A stretch of DNA of 64,000 nucleotides from Brevibacterium casei CIP 102111 (GTDB taxonomy: Bacteria; Actinomycetota; Actinomycetes; Actinomycetales; Brevibacteriaceae). The position numbers and the translations under genes were made by a program. The notes below the pieces were generated by a model. That model searched no databases. It had not been told where the DNA came from and was given only the letters and a program-made list of their open reading frames with translations. Shown piece by piece: positions 9,149-19,144 of this stretch; within the stretch, counting starts at the first letter, position 1; the number at the start of each line of letters is the position of its first letter. The stretch spans positions 310,001 to 374,000 of the forward strand of contig NZ_FXZC01000002.1 of the NCBI RefSeq assembly GCF_900169275.1, written 5' to 3'.

Positions 9149-9287
9149 TGGTGTGGCTGGCGAAAGGGAGTATCCCGTCCATCCGTGCTCGTCACCACGA
9201 TCCGCCTTCAGGGTCCGGGCGCGGAGCGCACGCCGCCACCTCAGTGTGGTCCTAGCGTGGGAGAGACTTTCGGCACGGGTACACCAC
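9149..9287 (+). ncRNA. Probable yybP-ykoY (manganese) riboswitch upstream of terC
   Basis: The leader of terC carries the two signature pieces of the yybP-ykoY aptamer: GAAAGGGAGTA at 9162-9172 (consensus AAAGGGGAGUA) and GGGAGAGACTTTCGGC at 9259-9274 (consensus like GUGAGACCUUUGCC). They are separated by about 85 nt of GC-rich, foldable sequence. TGGTGT (9149-9154) and ACACCA (9281-9286) can close a P1 helix. This family is known to sense Mn2+ and often precedes terC/mntP genes. I matched it from memory of the motif; a covariance search would settle it. Confidence 0.7.
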
Positions 9288-9309
9288 TCCGTCATCACGA
9301 AAGGCATCC

Positions 9310-10380
9310 ATGGATATCCTGTCCTCCACCCTCGCCGCGGGCGGCAGCACCGCAGCGTCGAGCGGGGCCGTCATCCCGCCGTGGTTCATGATCACTTCGG
9401 GGATCATCATCGTCGCGATCCTCATCTTCGACGTGCTCCTCGTCTTCAAGCGCCCGCACGTGCCCTCGATGCGGGAGGCGACCCTGTGGGTCGTCTTCTA
9501 CGTCTCGCTCGCCCTCCTCTTCGCCGGGTCCCTGTTCTGGATCGGCGATGCCCAACACGGCAGCGAGTTCCTCACCGGCTGGCTGCTCGAGTACTCCCTG
9601 AGCATCGACAACCTCTTCGTCTTCATCATCATCATGGGCAGCTTCCAGGTGCCGAGGAAGTACCAGCAGGAAGTCCTCATGGTGGGCATCATCATCGCCA
9701 TCATCTTCCGCGGGCTCTTCATCCTCGCCGGCGCGGCGATCATCAGCGCCTTCGTCGAGGTCTTCTTCATCTTCGGCATCTTCCTCCTCTTCGTCGCCTA
9801 CCGGCAGGCGTTCGCGAGCGAGGACGAGGGCGACGGCGAGAACTTCCTCATCCGCTTCCTCCGCAAGCGGATGAACATCATCGACGAGTACCACGGCAAC
9901 AAGCTGCGCGTCGACATCGACGGGAAGAAGTACTGGACGCCCATGTTCATCGTCTTCCTCGCGATCGGTTCGACGGACGTGATGTTCGCGCTCGACTCGA
10001 TCCCGGCGATCTTCGGCGTCACCCAGGTCCCGTTCCTCGTCTTCGCCGCCAACGTGTTCGCCCTCATGGGTCTGCGCCAGCTCTACTTCCTCCTCGGCGG
10101 GCTCGTCGACAAGCTCGTCTACCTCCACTACGGCATCGCCGCGATCCTCGCGTTCATCGGCGTCAAGCTCTTCATCACCGCCCTCCACGAGACCGACGTC
10201 TCGTGGCTGCAGTGGGGCAAGGTCGTGCCCGAGGTGCCGACGTGGCTGTCGCTGACGTTCATCGTCGTGGCCATGGCCGTGGCGACGATCGCCTCGATCA
10301 TCAAGATGAAGCGGGACGGGAAGTCCTTCCGCGATCAGGGCCCGCAGGAATCCGAGGCCTCCCAGGGCACCGAGAAGTGA
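9310..10380 (+). CDS. TerC-family integral membrane protein (metal export type)
   Basis: A 356-residue membrane protein with about nine hydrophobic segments. It has the paired acidic signatures of the TerC family: LEYSLSIDNLFVF near residue 97 and GSTDVMFALDSIPA near 220. TerC relatives such as Alx and MeeF/MeeY export manganese or help metalate exported proteins. The riboswitch-like leader fits a role in Mn2+ homeostasis rather than tellurium resistance. GAAAGG sits before the ATG. A cytoplasmic loop (ASEDEGDGENFLIRFLRKRM) is charged. The gene is monocistronic, closed by the hairpin at 10408. Confidence 0.9.
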   Translation: MDILSSTLAAGGSTAASSGAVIPPWFMITSGIIIVAILIFDVLLVFKRPHVPSMREATLWVVFYVSLALLFAGSLFWIGDAQHGSEFLTGWLLEYSLSIDNLFVFIIIMGSFQVPRKYQQEVLMVGIIIAIIFRGLFILAGAAIISAFVEVFFIFGIFLLFVAYRQAFASEDEGDGENFLIRFLRKRMNIIDEYHGNKLRVDIDGKKYWTPMFIVFLAIGSTDVMFALDSIPAIFGVTQVPFLVFAANVFALMGLRQLYFLLGGLVDKLVYLHYGIAAILAFIGVKLFITALHETDVSWLQWGKVVPEVPTWLSLTFIVVAMAVATIASIIKMKRDGKSFRDQGPQESEASQGTEK

Positions 10381-10407
10381 ACCCGGTCGTACGATCGCTC
10401 TGAGACA

Positions 10408-10443
10408 GTGCGCGGGAGGCTCCGTCGGGAGCCTCCCGCGCAC
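10408..10443 (+). terminator. Strong hairpin terminator after terC
   Basis: A perfect 16-bp stem (GTGCGCGGGAGGCTCC and its inverse) with a GTCG tetraloop. There is no real T tract, as is common in Actinobacteria. The next gene on the other strand ends about 50 bases downstream, so it may serve both directions. Confidence 0.8.
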
Positions 10444-10492
10444 GTCGGTTCGGGGGCGGACTCAGGCCGAAGCCGGCAGCCGCAGCCTGGGC

Positions 10493-10783
10493 TCACGCCT
10501 CGGCGAAGGGCCCGAACACCGGAGTCCACTGCCGGATCGTCACACTGTCGATGACTCCGATCTCCGCATACGGATCATCCCGCAGATGAGCCTCGACCTC
10601 GGCGACGTCGGCCGCACTGAGGATGAGCAGCCCACCCGGCACAGGGGAGTCGTCGAGGGGACCCGAGGCGAGGATGGTCCCCGCCTCGTTGAGCGCGGCC
10701 TGCCACTGCCGGTGGCGGGGCCTGTGCTCCATCCTCGTCTCCGTGTCGGGGCCGTAGACATAGGTGACGGCGAATACCGGCAT
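10493..10783 (-). CDS. YciI-family protein
   Basis: A 96-residue protein with the YciI/ferredoxin-like fold pattern: an N-terminal strand (MPVFAVTYVYG), the conserved RHRQWQAALNEAG helix, GPLDDSPVPGG and DDPYAEIGVIDSVTIRQW. The family is small and dimeric; catalytic members are dehalogenase-like or degrade aromatics, but the substrate is unknown here. An excellent CAGGAG site precedes the ATG. It is divergent from the helicase gene at 10849 with only about 65 bases between them. Confidence 0.85.
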   Translation of the reverse strand: MPVFAVTYVYGPDTETRMEHRPRHRQWQAALNEAGTILASGPLDDSPVPGGLLILSAADVAEVEAHLRDDPYAEIGVIDSVTIRQWTPVFGPFAEA

Positions 10784-10848
10784 CTCACACTCCTGGGGTC
10801 GGTGAATAGGATGGACATCAGTCTAGAGCGAAAGGTCTGTGCAGAGTC

Positions 10849-13365
10849 GTGACGAGGTTGCAGGACATTCCGGCGGAGTTCGCCGATGAGGACACGATCT
10901 TCGAGTCCTTCGCCGACTACTGTCGGCAGCTCGGGATCGAACCCTATCCCGCGCAGGAGGATGCGATGCTCGCCGTCCTCACCGGAGACAACACGATCGT
11001 CGCGACCCCGACCGGCTCGGGGAAGTCCCTCGTCGCCCTCTTCGCGCTCTACACCGCGTTCACCCGCGGCATCCGGGCCTACTACACCGCCCCGCTCAAG
11101 GCGCTCGTGAGCGAGAAGTTCTTCGCCCTCGTCGACGCCTTCGGACCCGAGAACGTCGGCATGATCACCGGGGACACGACCGTCAACGGCGACGCCCCGG
11201 TCATCTGCGCGACCGCGGAGATCCTCGCGAACCAGGCGCTGCGCGAAGGCGGCGTCCTCGACGTCGGCATGGTCGTCATGGACGAGTTCCACTACTTCGC
11301 CGACCCCACCCGAGGCTGGGCCTGGCAGATCCCGCTCCTCGAACTGCCGCAGGCACAGTTCGTCCTCATGTCCGCGACCCTCGGCGACACCACCGAGATC
11401 CGGCGGACGATGGCGGACACGACCGGGCGCGATACCGCGGTGATCACCTCGGCGACCCGCCCCGTGCCGCTCGACTTCGAATACTCGACGGAACCGCTCT
11501 CCGATACGCTGCGGGCCCTCATCCGCCATGACAAGGCCCCCGTCTACGTCGTCTCCTACTCCCAGAACGGGGCCATCGAACTCGCCACCGGACTGCTCTC
11601 GGTCGACCTCGCGACGAAGGACCAGAAGGCGCGCATCGCCGAGGAGATCAAGGGGTTCTCCTTCTCCAAGGGCTTCGGTCAGACGCTGCGCCGCCTCCTC
11701 CTCCACGGGGTCGGGGTCCACCACGCGGGAATGCTGCCGAAGTACCGCCGCCTCGTCGAACGACTCGCCCTCAAGGGCATCCTCCTCGTCATCTCCGGAA
11801 CCGACACCCTCGGCGTGGGCATCAACGTCCCCATCCGCACCGTCCTGCTCACGGGCCTGACGAAGTTCGACGGGTCGAAGATGCGGCGCCTGAGCGTGCG
11901 CGAGTTCCAGCAGCTCGCCGGTCGCGCCGGACGCGCCGGCTTCGACACCCGCGGATACGTCGTCGCCCAGGCACCCGAGCACGTCATCGAGAATCTCCGC
12001 GCCGAGGCCAAGGCGGCGAACGCCGACAAGAAGCGGAAGAAGATCAAGAAGAAGGCCGCCCCGGCCGGGTTCGTCGGCTGGTCCGAGGAGACCCTGACCA
12101 AGCTCATCGGATCCGAGCCGGAATCGCTGCGCTCGCGCATGCGCATCGACCATTCGACGATCCTCAACCTCACAGCCCGCCCGGGCTCGGACGTCGCAAC
12201 GATCAGCCGATTCATCGACTCGACCCACGAGAGCCGTGAACGCCGCCTCGACCTCAAGCTCACGGCGCTGCGCATCGGACGCTCCCTCATCGACGCAGGC
12301 CTCATCGAGAAGCGGGGGAGCGAACTCGTCCCGACCGCGGACCTCGGTCCCCAGTTCGCCCTCAACCAGCCGCTGGCCCCATTCGTCCTCGCCGGTCTCG
12401 ACCTTCTCGATCCGGAGTCGGAGTCCTGGGCGCTCGACGTCGTCTCCCTCGTCGAATCGACGATCCCCGTTCCCTTCACGATCCTCAAGGGCCAGCTCGA
12501 CCGGATCAAGCGCGAGACCCTGGCCGAACTCAAGGCGGAGGGACTCGACTATCCCGAGCGGATGGCCATCCTCGACGAGGTCGAGGGCCCGAAGCCGCTC
12601 GCGGACGTCCTCGAGCCCGCCTTCGAGCACTTCGCGCTCACCCATCCGTGGCTGCGGGCCGGCGACTTCGAACCGAAGTCGATCGTGCGCGACATGCTCG
12701 AGCAGGCGATGGGCTTCACCCAGTTCGTCGGCTACTACGGGCTCGCCCGTGCCGAAGGCAGCCTGCTGCGGTACCTCACCGACGTCTACCGGGCGCTCAC
12801 CCACAACGTTCCCGCCGACCGTCGCGGCGAGGAGCTGCAGGAGATCATCGGCTGGCTGGGGGAGACGGTGGCGCGCACCGACTCCTCGCTCATCGACGAA
12901 TGGCGCACCCTGCAGGGTCTCAGCCCGACCGAGACCGACTTCGCGGAGCTGCCCGACCTCGAGCGTCGGTTCTCGGAGAACACGAAGGCCTTCACCGCTG
13001 AGATCCGCAATGCGCTCTTCCACCGCGTGCTGCTCGCCGAGCGCGCCGACTACGACGAGCTCGGCCGGCTCGACGCGGAGTCCGGGTTCGACAAGCAGGC
13101 TTGGGAGGAGGCGATCGAGGACTTCTACGACGAGTACGGAGACCTGCTCATCGACCAGACCGCGCGAGGACGGGAATTTATCGACATCGTTCCCGGTTCG
13201 ACTGTCTGGGCGGTGCGTCAGATCCTCTCCGATCCCGAGGGCAACCGGGATTGGGCCATCGACGCCTCGGTGGACGTGGCCGCCAGCGACGACAGCGGCG
13301 ACATCGTCCTGCGGATCGTCGCGGTCGGCGAGATCGCCGACTCCCATGTCGGGACCGGCGGGTAA
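10849..13365 (+). CDS. Ski2-like DExH helicase with DUF3516 region
   Basis: An 838-residue superfamily 2 helicase. Walker A (ATPTGSGKS) is at 52-60, TAPLKALVSEKF (motif Ia) near 81, DEFH (motif II) at 145-148, SATLGDTTEI (motif III) near 178, and QLAGRAGRAGFDTRGYV (motif VI) near 355. The C-terminal 430 residues match the actinobacterial DUF3516 type. Ski2/Mtr4 relatives unwind RNA for decay or processing; a DNA role is also possible, given the uvrB and uvrA neighbours, but unproven. A basic patch (KKRKKIKKKAAP) follows the core. It starts with GTG; no strong ribosome binding site is seen. Confidence 0.88.
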   Translation: MTRLQDIPAEFADEDTIFESFADYCRQLGIEPYPAQEDAMLAVLTGDNTIVATPTGSGKSLVALFALYTAFTRGIRAYYTAPLKALVSEKFFALVDAFGPENVGMITGDTTVNGDAPVICATAEILANQALREGGVLDVGMVVMDEFHYFADPTRGWAWQIPLLELPQAQFVLMSATLGDTTEIRRTMADTTGRDTAVITSATRPVPLDFEYSTEPLSDTLRALIRHDKAPVYVVSYSQNGAIELATGLLSVDLATKDQKARIAEEIKGFSFSKGFGQTLRRLLLHGVGVHHAGMLPKYRRLVERLALKGILLVISGTDTLGVGINVPIRTVLLTGLTKFDGSKMRRLSVREFQQLAGRAGRAGFDTRGYVVAQAPEHVIENLRAEAKAANADKKRKKIKKKAAPAGFVGWSEETLTKLIGSEPESLRSRMRIDHSTILNLTARPGSDVATISRFIDSTHESRERRLDLKLTALRIGRSLIDAGLIEKRGSELVPTADLGPQFALNQPLAPFVLAGLDLLDPESESWALDVVSLVESTIPVPFTILKGQLDRIKRETLAELKAEGLDYPERMAILDEVEGPKPLADVLEPAFEHFALTHPWLRAGDFEPKSIVRDMLEQAMGFTQFVGYYGLARAEGSLLRYLTDVYRALTHNVPADRRGEELQEIIGWLGETVARTDSSLIDEWRTLQGLSPTETDFAELPDLERRFSENTKAFTAEIRNALFHRVLLAERADYDELGRLDAESGFDKQAWEEAIEDFYDEYGDLLIDQTARGREFIDIVPGSTVWAVRQILSDPEGNRDWAIDASVDVAASDDSGDIVLRIVAVGEIADSHVGTGG

Positions 13366-13417
13366 CGTCGGCAACAGTGAGCAGACGTGTGTCAGTGCCG
13401 AGTAATACAGTGGACGG

Positions 13418-16294
13418 GTGATGAAAACGAACAGTGCGACTCAGTCTCCCTCCGGCGTGTCCCATCTCGACACGCTGTGGGTCAAGGGTGCCCGCGCGCA
13501 CAACCTCAAGAACGTCGAGATCGCGCTCCCGCGCGACTCCATGGTCGTCTTCACCGGACTCTCCGGATCGGGGAAGTCCTCGCTCGCCTTCGACACGATC
13601 TTCGCCGAGGGGCAGCGCCGCTACGTCGAGTCCCTGTCCTCGTACGCCCGGATGTTCCTCGGCCAGATGGACAAGCCCGACGTCGACTTCATCGAGGGCC
13701 TGTCCCCGGCCGTGTCGATCGACCAGAAGTCGACCTCGCGCAACCCCCGTTCGACGGTGGGCACGATCACCGAGGTCTATGACTTCCTCCGCCTGCTCTG
13801 GGCCCGCATCGGGGTGCCGCACTGCCCGATCTGCGGTGAGGTCATCACGAAGCAGACCCCGCAGCAGATCGTCGACCAACTCCTCGAACTGCCGGAGCGG
13901 ACGAAGTTCCTCGTCCTCGCCCCCGTCGTGCGCCTGCGCAAGGGGGAGTTCGTCGACCTCTTCACCGACCTGCAGACGAAGGGATTCTCCCGCGCGATCG
14001 TCGACGGAGAGCAGATCAGTCTGAGCGACCCGCCGACCCTGGACAAGAGGTACAAGCACACGATCTCCGTCGTCGTCGACCGCCTCGTCGCCAAGGACGG
14101 GATGCGCCCGCGCCTGACCGACTCCGTCGAGACGGCGCTCGGCCTCGCCGATGGCCGCATCGACGTCGACCTCGTCGACGACGGCGTCACGCGCACGTTC
14201 TCCGAGCACATGTCGTGCCCGAACGAGCACCCCCTGACGATCGACGAGATCGAACCCCGCACGTTCTCCTTCAACTCGCCGTTCGGCGCGTGCCCGACCT
14301 GCGACGGCATCGGCACCCGCCTCCAGGTCGACGAGAGCCTCGTCGTCCCGGACGAGGACCTCAGCCTCGGCGCGGGCGCGATCGCCCCGTGGTCGGGCGG
14401 CAAGCAGGTGACGAAGTACTTCAACCGTCTGCTCACCGGGCTCGGGAACGAACTCGGCTTCACCCTGAAGACTCCGTGGAAGGACCTCACGTCCGCCCAG
14501 CGCACCGCGATCCTCACCGGCAAGGACTACGAGGTCCACGTCAAGTACAAGAACCGGTTCGGCCGCGAGCGGACGTACTCGACCGGCTTCGAAGGCGTCT
14601 TCCAGTACATCCAGCGCAAGCACGACGAGACCGAATCCGACTGGTCGAGGGAGCGCTACGAGTCGTACATGCGCGAGATCCCGTGCGCGAGCTGCCATGG
14701 CACCCGGCTCAAGCCCGAAGCCCTGGCTGTGAAGATCGCGGACCGCTCGATCGCCGAGGTCGCCGAGCTCGCCCTCGACGAAGCGGCCGACTTCCTCTCC
14801 GGTCTCGAACTCAGCGGCCGCGACGCCGCCGTGGCCGCGCAGGTGATGAAGGAGATCAACGCCCGCCTCGGCTTCCTCCTCGACGTCGGTCTCGAATACC
14901 TCAGCCTCAACCGGGCGGCGGGCACGCTCTCGGGCGGAGAGGCGCAGCGGATCCGGCTCGCCACACAGATCGGGTCCGGGCTCGTCGGCGTCCTCTACGT
15001 CCTCGACGAACCCTCGATCGGCCTCCACCAGCGCGACAACCGGCGCCTCATCGACACGCTCATCAAGCTCAAGGACCTCGGCAACACCCTCATCGTCGTC
15101 GAACACGATGAGGACACGATCGCCGCCGCCGACTGGATCGTCGACATCGGTCCCGGCGCCGGCGAGCACGGGGGAGAGGTCATCTACTCCGGTCCCGTGC
15201 CCGGGCTCAAGGACGCCGAGCGCTCGATCACCGGGGCCTACCTCGACGGACGGAAGGCGATCGCCATCCCGTCGACGCGCCGCCCGGTCGACCCCGAACG
15301 GATGGTCACCGTCGAGAAGGCGAGTGAGAACAACCTCCGCGACATCACCGTCTCCGTCCCCCTCGGAGTGCTCACCGCCGTCACCGGCGTCTCCGGGTCC
15401 GGCAAGTCGACGCTCGTCAACGAGATCCTCTACACGCAGATGGCCAACGTCCTCAACGGCGCCTCCAGGGTGCCCGGTCGGCACAAGCGGGTGACCGGCC
15501 TGGAGAACCTCGACAAGGTCGTCCACGTCGACCAGTCGCCGATCGGGCGCACCCCGCGGTCGAACCCGGCGACGTACACCGGCGTCTTCGACCACATCCG
15601 CCGCCTCTTCGCGGAGACCGAGTCGGCGAAGGTCCGCGGCTACCAGCCGGGACGCTTCTCCTTCAACGTCAAGGGCGGACGCTGCGAGAACTGCAGCGGC
15701 GACGGGACGATCAAGATCGAGATGAACTTCCTCCCCGACGTCTACGTCCCCTGCGAGGTATGCGGGGGCGCCCGGTACAACCGGGAGACCCTCGAGGTGA
15801 CGTTCAAGGGCAAGACGATCGCCGAGGTGCTCGACATGCCCATCGAGGAGGCCGCCGAGTTCTTCGCGGCGATCCCCGCGATCTCGCGGCACCTGAAGAC
15901 CCTCGTCGACGTCGGACTCGGCTACGTCCGCCTCGGTCAGCCGGCGACGACGCTGTCCGGCGGTGAGGCGCAGCGCGTCAAACTCGCCGCGGAGCTCCAG
16001 AAGCGCTCGCGCGGACGCACCGTCTACGTGCTCGACGAACCGACGACCGGTCTCCACTTCGAAGACATCTCGAAGCTCCTCCACGTCCTCCAGGGCCTCG
16101 TCGAGAAGGGCAACTCGGTCATCGTCATCGAACACAACCTCGACGTCATCGCCAACGCCGACTACGTCATCGACCTCGGACCCGAGGGCGGACGCGGCGG
16201 CGGGCAGGTCGTCGCCGAGGGCACCCCGGAGGAGGTCGCTGCGAACCCGAAGAGCCACACCGGGCGCTTCCTGGCAGAGATGCTCGATGGCTGA
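13418..16294 (+). CDS. uvrA: UvrABC excision nuclease subunit A
   Basis: The damage-recognition ATPase of nucleotide excision repair. It has 958 residues with two ABC modules: Walker A GLSGSGKS at about 47-54 and GVSGSGKS near 657; signatures [12 protein letters not shown] and [12 protein letters not shown]; and Walker [11 protein letters not shown] and [10 protein letters not shown]. Zinc-binding Cys pairs are present: CPIC and CPTC, CASC, then CENC and CEVC (the C-terminal finger). Length is typical. The frame opens with GTG-ATG; TACAGT (13407-13412) ends 5 nt before the GTG, suggesting a leaderless start. No LexA box is seen. It overlaps uvrC by 8 bases, so the two are co-translated. Confidence 0.97.
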   Translation: MMKTNSATQSPSGVSHLDTLWVKGARAHNLKNVEIALPRDSMVVFTGLSGSGKSSLAFDTIFAEGQRRYVESLSSYARMFLGQMDKPDVDFIEGLSPAVSIDQKSTSRNPRSTVGTITEVYDFLRLLWARIGVPHCPICGEVITKQTPQQIVDQLLELPERTKFLVLAPVVRLRKGEFVDLFTDLQTKGFSRAIVDGEQISLSDPPTLDKRYKHTISVVVDRLVAKDGMRPRLTDSVETALGLADGRIDVDLVDDGVTRTFSEHMSCPNEHPLTIDEIEPRTFSFNSPFGACPTCDGIGTRLQVDESLVVPDEDLSLGAGAIAPWSGGKQVTKYFNRLLTGLGNELGFTLKTPWKDLTSAQRTAILTGKDYEVHVKYKNRFGRERTYSTGFEGVFQYIQRKHDETESDWSRERYESYMREIPCASCHGTRLKPEALAVKIADRSIAEVAELALDEAADFLSGLELSGRDAAVAAQVMKEINARLGFLLDVGLEYLSLNRAAGTLSGGEAQRIRLATQIGSGLVGVLYVLDEPSIGLHQRDNRRLIDTLIKLKDLGNTLIVVEHDEDTIAAADWIVDIGPGAGEHGGEVIYSGPVPGLKDAERSITGAYLDGRKAIAIPSTRRPVDPERMVTVEKASENNLRDITVSVPLGVLTAVTGVSGSGKSTLVNEILYTQMANVLNGASRVPGRHKRVTGLENLDKVVHVDQSPIGRTPRSNPATYTGVFDHIRRLFAETESAKVRGYQPGRFSFNVKGGRCENCSGDGTIKIEMNFLPDVYVPCEVCGGARYNRETLEVTFKGKTIAEVLDMPIEEAAEFFAAIPAISRHLKTLVDVGLGYVRLGQPATTLSGGEAQRVKLAAELQKRSRGRTVYVLDEPTTGLHFEDISKLLHVLQGLVEKGNSVIVIEHNLDVIANADYVIDLGPEGGRGGGQVVAEGTPEEVAANPKSHTGRFLAEMLDG

Positions 16295-18149
16295 CCCGGC
16301 GAGCTATCGTCCGGCCACGGGCAGCATTCCCACCTCGGCCGGGGTCTACAAGTTCCGCGACCCCGACCGGCGAGTCATCTACGTCGGCAAGGCGAAGAAC
16401 CTGCGCAACCGGCTCAACTCGTACTTCTCCAACCCCGCAGCCCTCCACCCGCGGACGTCGACGATGGTCCACACCGCCGCCTCGGTGGAATGGACCGTCG
16501 TCGACACCGAGGTCGAGGCCCTCCAGCTCGAGTGGACGTGGATCAACGAGTTCAACCCGCGGTTCAACGTCATGTTCCGCGACGACAAGTCCTACCCGTA
16601 CCTCGCGATCACGATGAACGACGAGGTGCCCCGGGCCTTCATCACCCGGGGCAAGCGGCGCAAGGGGGTCCGCTACTTCGGCCCCTTCGGGCAGGTGTGG
16701 GCGATCAGGGACACTCTCGACCTCCTCCTCAAGGCCTTCCCGATGCGCACGTGCACTCCCGGCGTCTACCGGCGGGCCGAGCGCAGCGGGCGCCCCTGCC
16801 TGCTCGGCTACATCGACAAGTGCGCAGCCCCGTGTGTGGGCAATATCAGCATCGAGGACCACCGTGAGCTCGCCCGCGGCGTCGTCGACTTCATGTCCGG
16901 CAGCACCGGACGCTTCATCAGCGAGCGGAAGAAGGAGATGGCCGCTGCCGCAGCCGATCTCGACTACGAACAGGCCGCGCGCCTGCGCGACGAGCTCACG
17001 GCCCTGCAGAAGGTCCTCGACAAGTCCGCCGTCGTCCTCTCGGTCTCCGCCGACTGCGACGTCTTCGCCCTCGTCACCGAGGAGCTCGAAGCCTCCGTCC
17101 AGGTCTTCCATGTCCGCGGGGGCCGGATCCGCGGCCAGCGGGGGTGGATCATCGAACGCTCCGATGACCACGGCCCGGCCGAGCTCACCACCGACTACCT
17201 CCGGCAGGCTTACTCGGGTCTCGACGCGGAGGCGATCCCCAAGGAGATCCTCGTCGACACGATCCCCGCCGACCTCGACTCCCTCGAGAGCTGGCTGAGC
17301 CGGCAGCGCGGCTCGAAGGTGAGCGTGCGGGTCCCCGAACGCGGGGAGAAGAAGGCCGTGCTCGAGACCGTGACGAAGAACGCGAAGGAAGCGCTCGTCC
17401 AGCACAAGCTCAAACGCTCCTCGGACCTCACCACCCGCAGCGCCGCGCTCAAGGAGATCCAGGACCACCTCGGCCTGCCCGAGGCACCGCTGCGCATCGA
17501 ATGCATCGACATCTCGCACACACAGGGCTCGAACGTCGTCGCGAGCCTCGTCGTCTTCGAGGACGGCCTGGCGAAGAAGCGCGACTACCGGCACTTCGCG
17601 ATCCACGGGGAGGCGGCGACCGACGACACGGCCTCGATGTACGACGTCGTCTCCCGCCGGTTCAGCCGGTACCTCGAGCAGATGGCCTCCGACGAGCCCG
17701 ACGACCGGTTCGGGTACCGGCCGAGCCTCCTCGTCGTCGACGGGGCAGGCCCTCAGGTCGCCGCCGCCACCCGGGCGCTGTCCGACCTCGGCATCGTCGA
17801 CATCTCCGTCGTCGGACTCGCCAAACGCCTCGAGGAGGTGTGGGTGCCCGACGATCCGTTCCCCGTCATCCTCCCGCGCAACTCCGAGGGACTCTTCCTC
17901 ATGCAGCGACTCCGCGACGAAGCCCACCGGTTCGCCATCACCTACCACCGCTCGAAGCGGGCGAAGGCGATGACGAGCTCCGTCCTCGACGACATCCCCG
18001 GCCTCGGCGAAGCCAAGCGCACGGCGCTGCTGGGGCACTTCGGGTCGGTGAAGAAGGCCCGCGCCGCGAGTGTCGAGGAGCTCTGCGAGGTCAGGGGAAT
18101 CGGTCCCGCGCTGGCCGAGAAGATCGCCGCGGCGCTGAGCGAGGACTGA
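16287..18149 (+). CDS. uvrC: UvrABC excision nuclease subunit C
   Basis: The dual-incision nuclease of excision repair. It has 620 residues. The GIY-YIG domain lies at about 13-95 ([20 protein letters not shown]), followed by a Cys-rich element ([20 protein letters not shown]), the UVR motif ([16 protein letters not shown]) near 225, the RNase H-like domain ([20 protein letters not shown]; catalytic acid in CIDIS) near 400-560, and C-terminal helix-hairpin-helix repeats ([26 protein letters not shown]). ATG 16287 lies inside the last codons of uvrA, giving an 8-base overlap. Confidence 0.97.
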   Translation: MADPASYRPATGSIPTSAGVYKFRDPDRRVIYVGKAKNLRNRLNSYFSNPAALHPRTSTMVHTAASVEWTVVDTEVEALQLEWTWINEFNPRFNVMFRDDKSYPYLAITMNDEVPRAFITRGKRRKGVRYFGPFGQVWAIRDTLDLLLKAFPMRTCTPGVYRRAERSGRPCLLGYIDKCAAPCVGNISIEDHRELARGVVDFMSGSTGRFISERKKEMAAAAADLDYEQAARLRDELTALQKVLDKSAVVLSVSADCDVFALVTEELEASVQVFHVRGGRIRGQRGWIIERSDDHGPAELTTDYLRQAYSGLDAEAIPKEILVDTIPADLDSLESWLSRQRGSKVSVRVPERGEKKAVLETVTKNAKEALVQHKLKRSSDLTTRSAALKEIQDHLGLPEAPLRIECIDISHTQGSNVVASLVVFEDGLAKKRDYRHFAIHGEAATDDTASMYDVVSRRFSRYLEQMASDEPDDRFGYRPSLLVVDGAGPQVAAATRALSDLGIVDISVVGLAKRLEEVWVPDDPFPVILPRNSEGLFLMQRLRDEAHRFAITYHRSKRAKAMTSSVLDDIPGLGEAKRTALLGHFGSVKKARAASVEELCEVRGIGPALAEKIAAALSED

Positions 18150-18246
18150 GGCCCCCTCTGGGCAGGGACTGAGAGCACCGACCGCAAGCGCGGACCCGCG
18201 TGCTCTACAGTAGTGTCGAGTCAGGCCGCGGACACGAGGAGGACGC

Positions 18247-19143
18247 ATGAGCACACACGGCGACGCGAACGGTGCCGAGCATCCCATCGAGGTCGTGCTC
18301 GTCACAGGCATGTCCGGGGCCGGCCGGACAACGGTGGCCAACGTCCTTGAGGACCTCGACTGGTACGTCGTCGACAACCTTCCCCCGCAGATGATGCGAC
18401 CGCTCGTCGAGCTCGTCGCCCGCGCCGACGGTGCGGTGCCGAAGATCGCCATCGTCACCGACTCGAAGGGCCGGGCGAAGTACGCCGAGGTCGAGGACAC
18501 GATCTCCGACTTCCTCGACCAGGGACTGTCTCTGCGGATCCTCTTCCTCGACGCCGCCGACGAAGTCCTCGTCCGCCGTTTCGAATCGACCCGCAGGCCT
18601 CACCCGCTCCAGGGCGAAGGCACCCTGCTCGACGGCATCGAAGCCGAACGCGAAGCCCTCGAATCCCTCAAACACCGTGCCGACATCATCATCGACACCT
18701 CCGACCTCAACGTCCACCAGCTCGGCTCCGAGGTGCGCAAGCGCTTCAGCGCCGACGACGCACCGCCGCTGCGTCTGACGGTGATGAGCTTCGGGTTCAA
18801 ATACGGTCTGCCCAAGGACGCCGACAACGTCGCCGACGTCCGTTTCCTGCCCAACCCGTACTGGATCCCCCACCTGCGCGGGCACAACGGCCTCGACTCC
18901 GACGTCGCCGACTTCGTCCTCGGCCAGAACGGCGCCGAGGAGTTCATCGAACGCTACACCGCGACCTTGGACACGATCGCCCAGGGCTACCTCCACGAGG
19001 GCCGCGGCTACGCGCTCATCGGCATCGGCTGCACCGGCGGCAAGCACCGGTCGGTGGCGATCAGCGAGCGCATCGCCAAGAGCCTCACCGCGCGCACCGG
19101 CATCCCCGTCACCGTGCGTCACCGCGACCTGGGGAGGGAGTGA
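18247..19143 (+). CDS. rapZ: RapZ/YvcJ-family P-loop nucleotide-binding protein
   Basis: A 298-residue protein with a P-loop-like GMSGAGRTT near residue 21 (Arg where classic Walker A has Lys, as usual in actinobacterial members), the DNLPPQMM motif, and the family-defining C-terminal GIGCTGGKHRSVAISER. E. coli RapZ is an RNA-binding adaptor controlling glmS regulation; Bacillus YvcJ binds and hydrolyses nucleotides. The role in actinomycetes is unsettled. A GAGGAGG ribosome binding site precedes the ATG. It starts a rapZ-yvcK-whiA operon; a single base separates it from yvcK. Confidence 0.93.
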   Translation: MSTHGDANGAEHPIEVVLVTGMSGAGRTTVANVLEDLDWYVVDNLPPQMMRPLVELVARADGAVPKIAIVTDSKGRAKYAEVEDTISDFLDQGLSLRILFLDAADEVLVRRFESTRRPHPLQGEGTLLDGIEAEREALESLKHRADIIIDTSDLNVHQLGSEVRKRFSADDAPPLRLTVMSFGFKYGLPKDADNVADVRFLPNPYWIPHLRGHNGLDSDVADFVLGQNGAEEFIERYTATLDTIAQGYLHEGRGYALIGIGCTGGKHRSVAISERIAKSLTARTGIPVTVRHRDLGRE

Positions 19144-19144
19144 G

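Noticed and set aside
9117-9149. CTGACC ... TATACT as the terC promoter
   Set aside because: The spacing is 21 bp, and a start there would remove the 5' strand of the proposed P1 helix of the riboswitch; not listed as a promoter.
13366-13420. SOS box upstream of uvrA (also checked for uvrB)
   Set aside because: No TCGAAC-N4-GTTCGA-like palindrome is present; only imuA has one in this window.
13178-16258. A 1026-codon open frame opposite uvrA
   Set aside because: It mirrors the codon bias of uvrA, is rich in Arg/Asp/Val/Gly and has no recognisable domain; a shadow frame. The same holds for the long antisense frame opposite rpsA (2431-4440).
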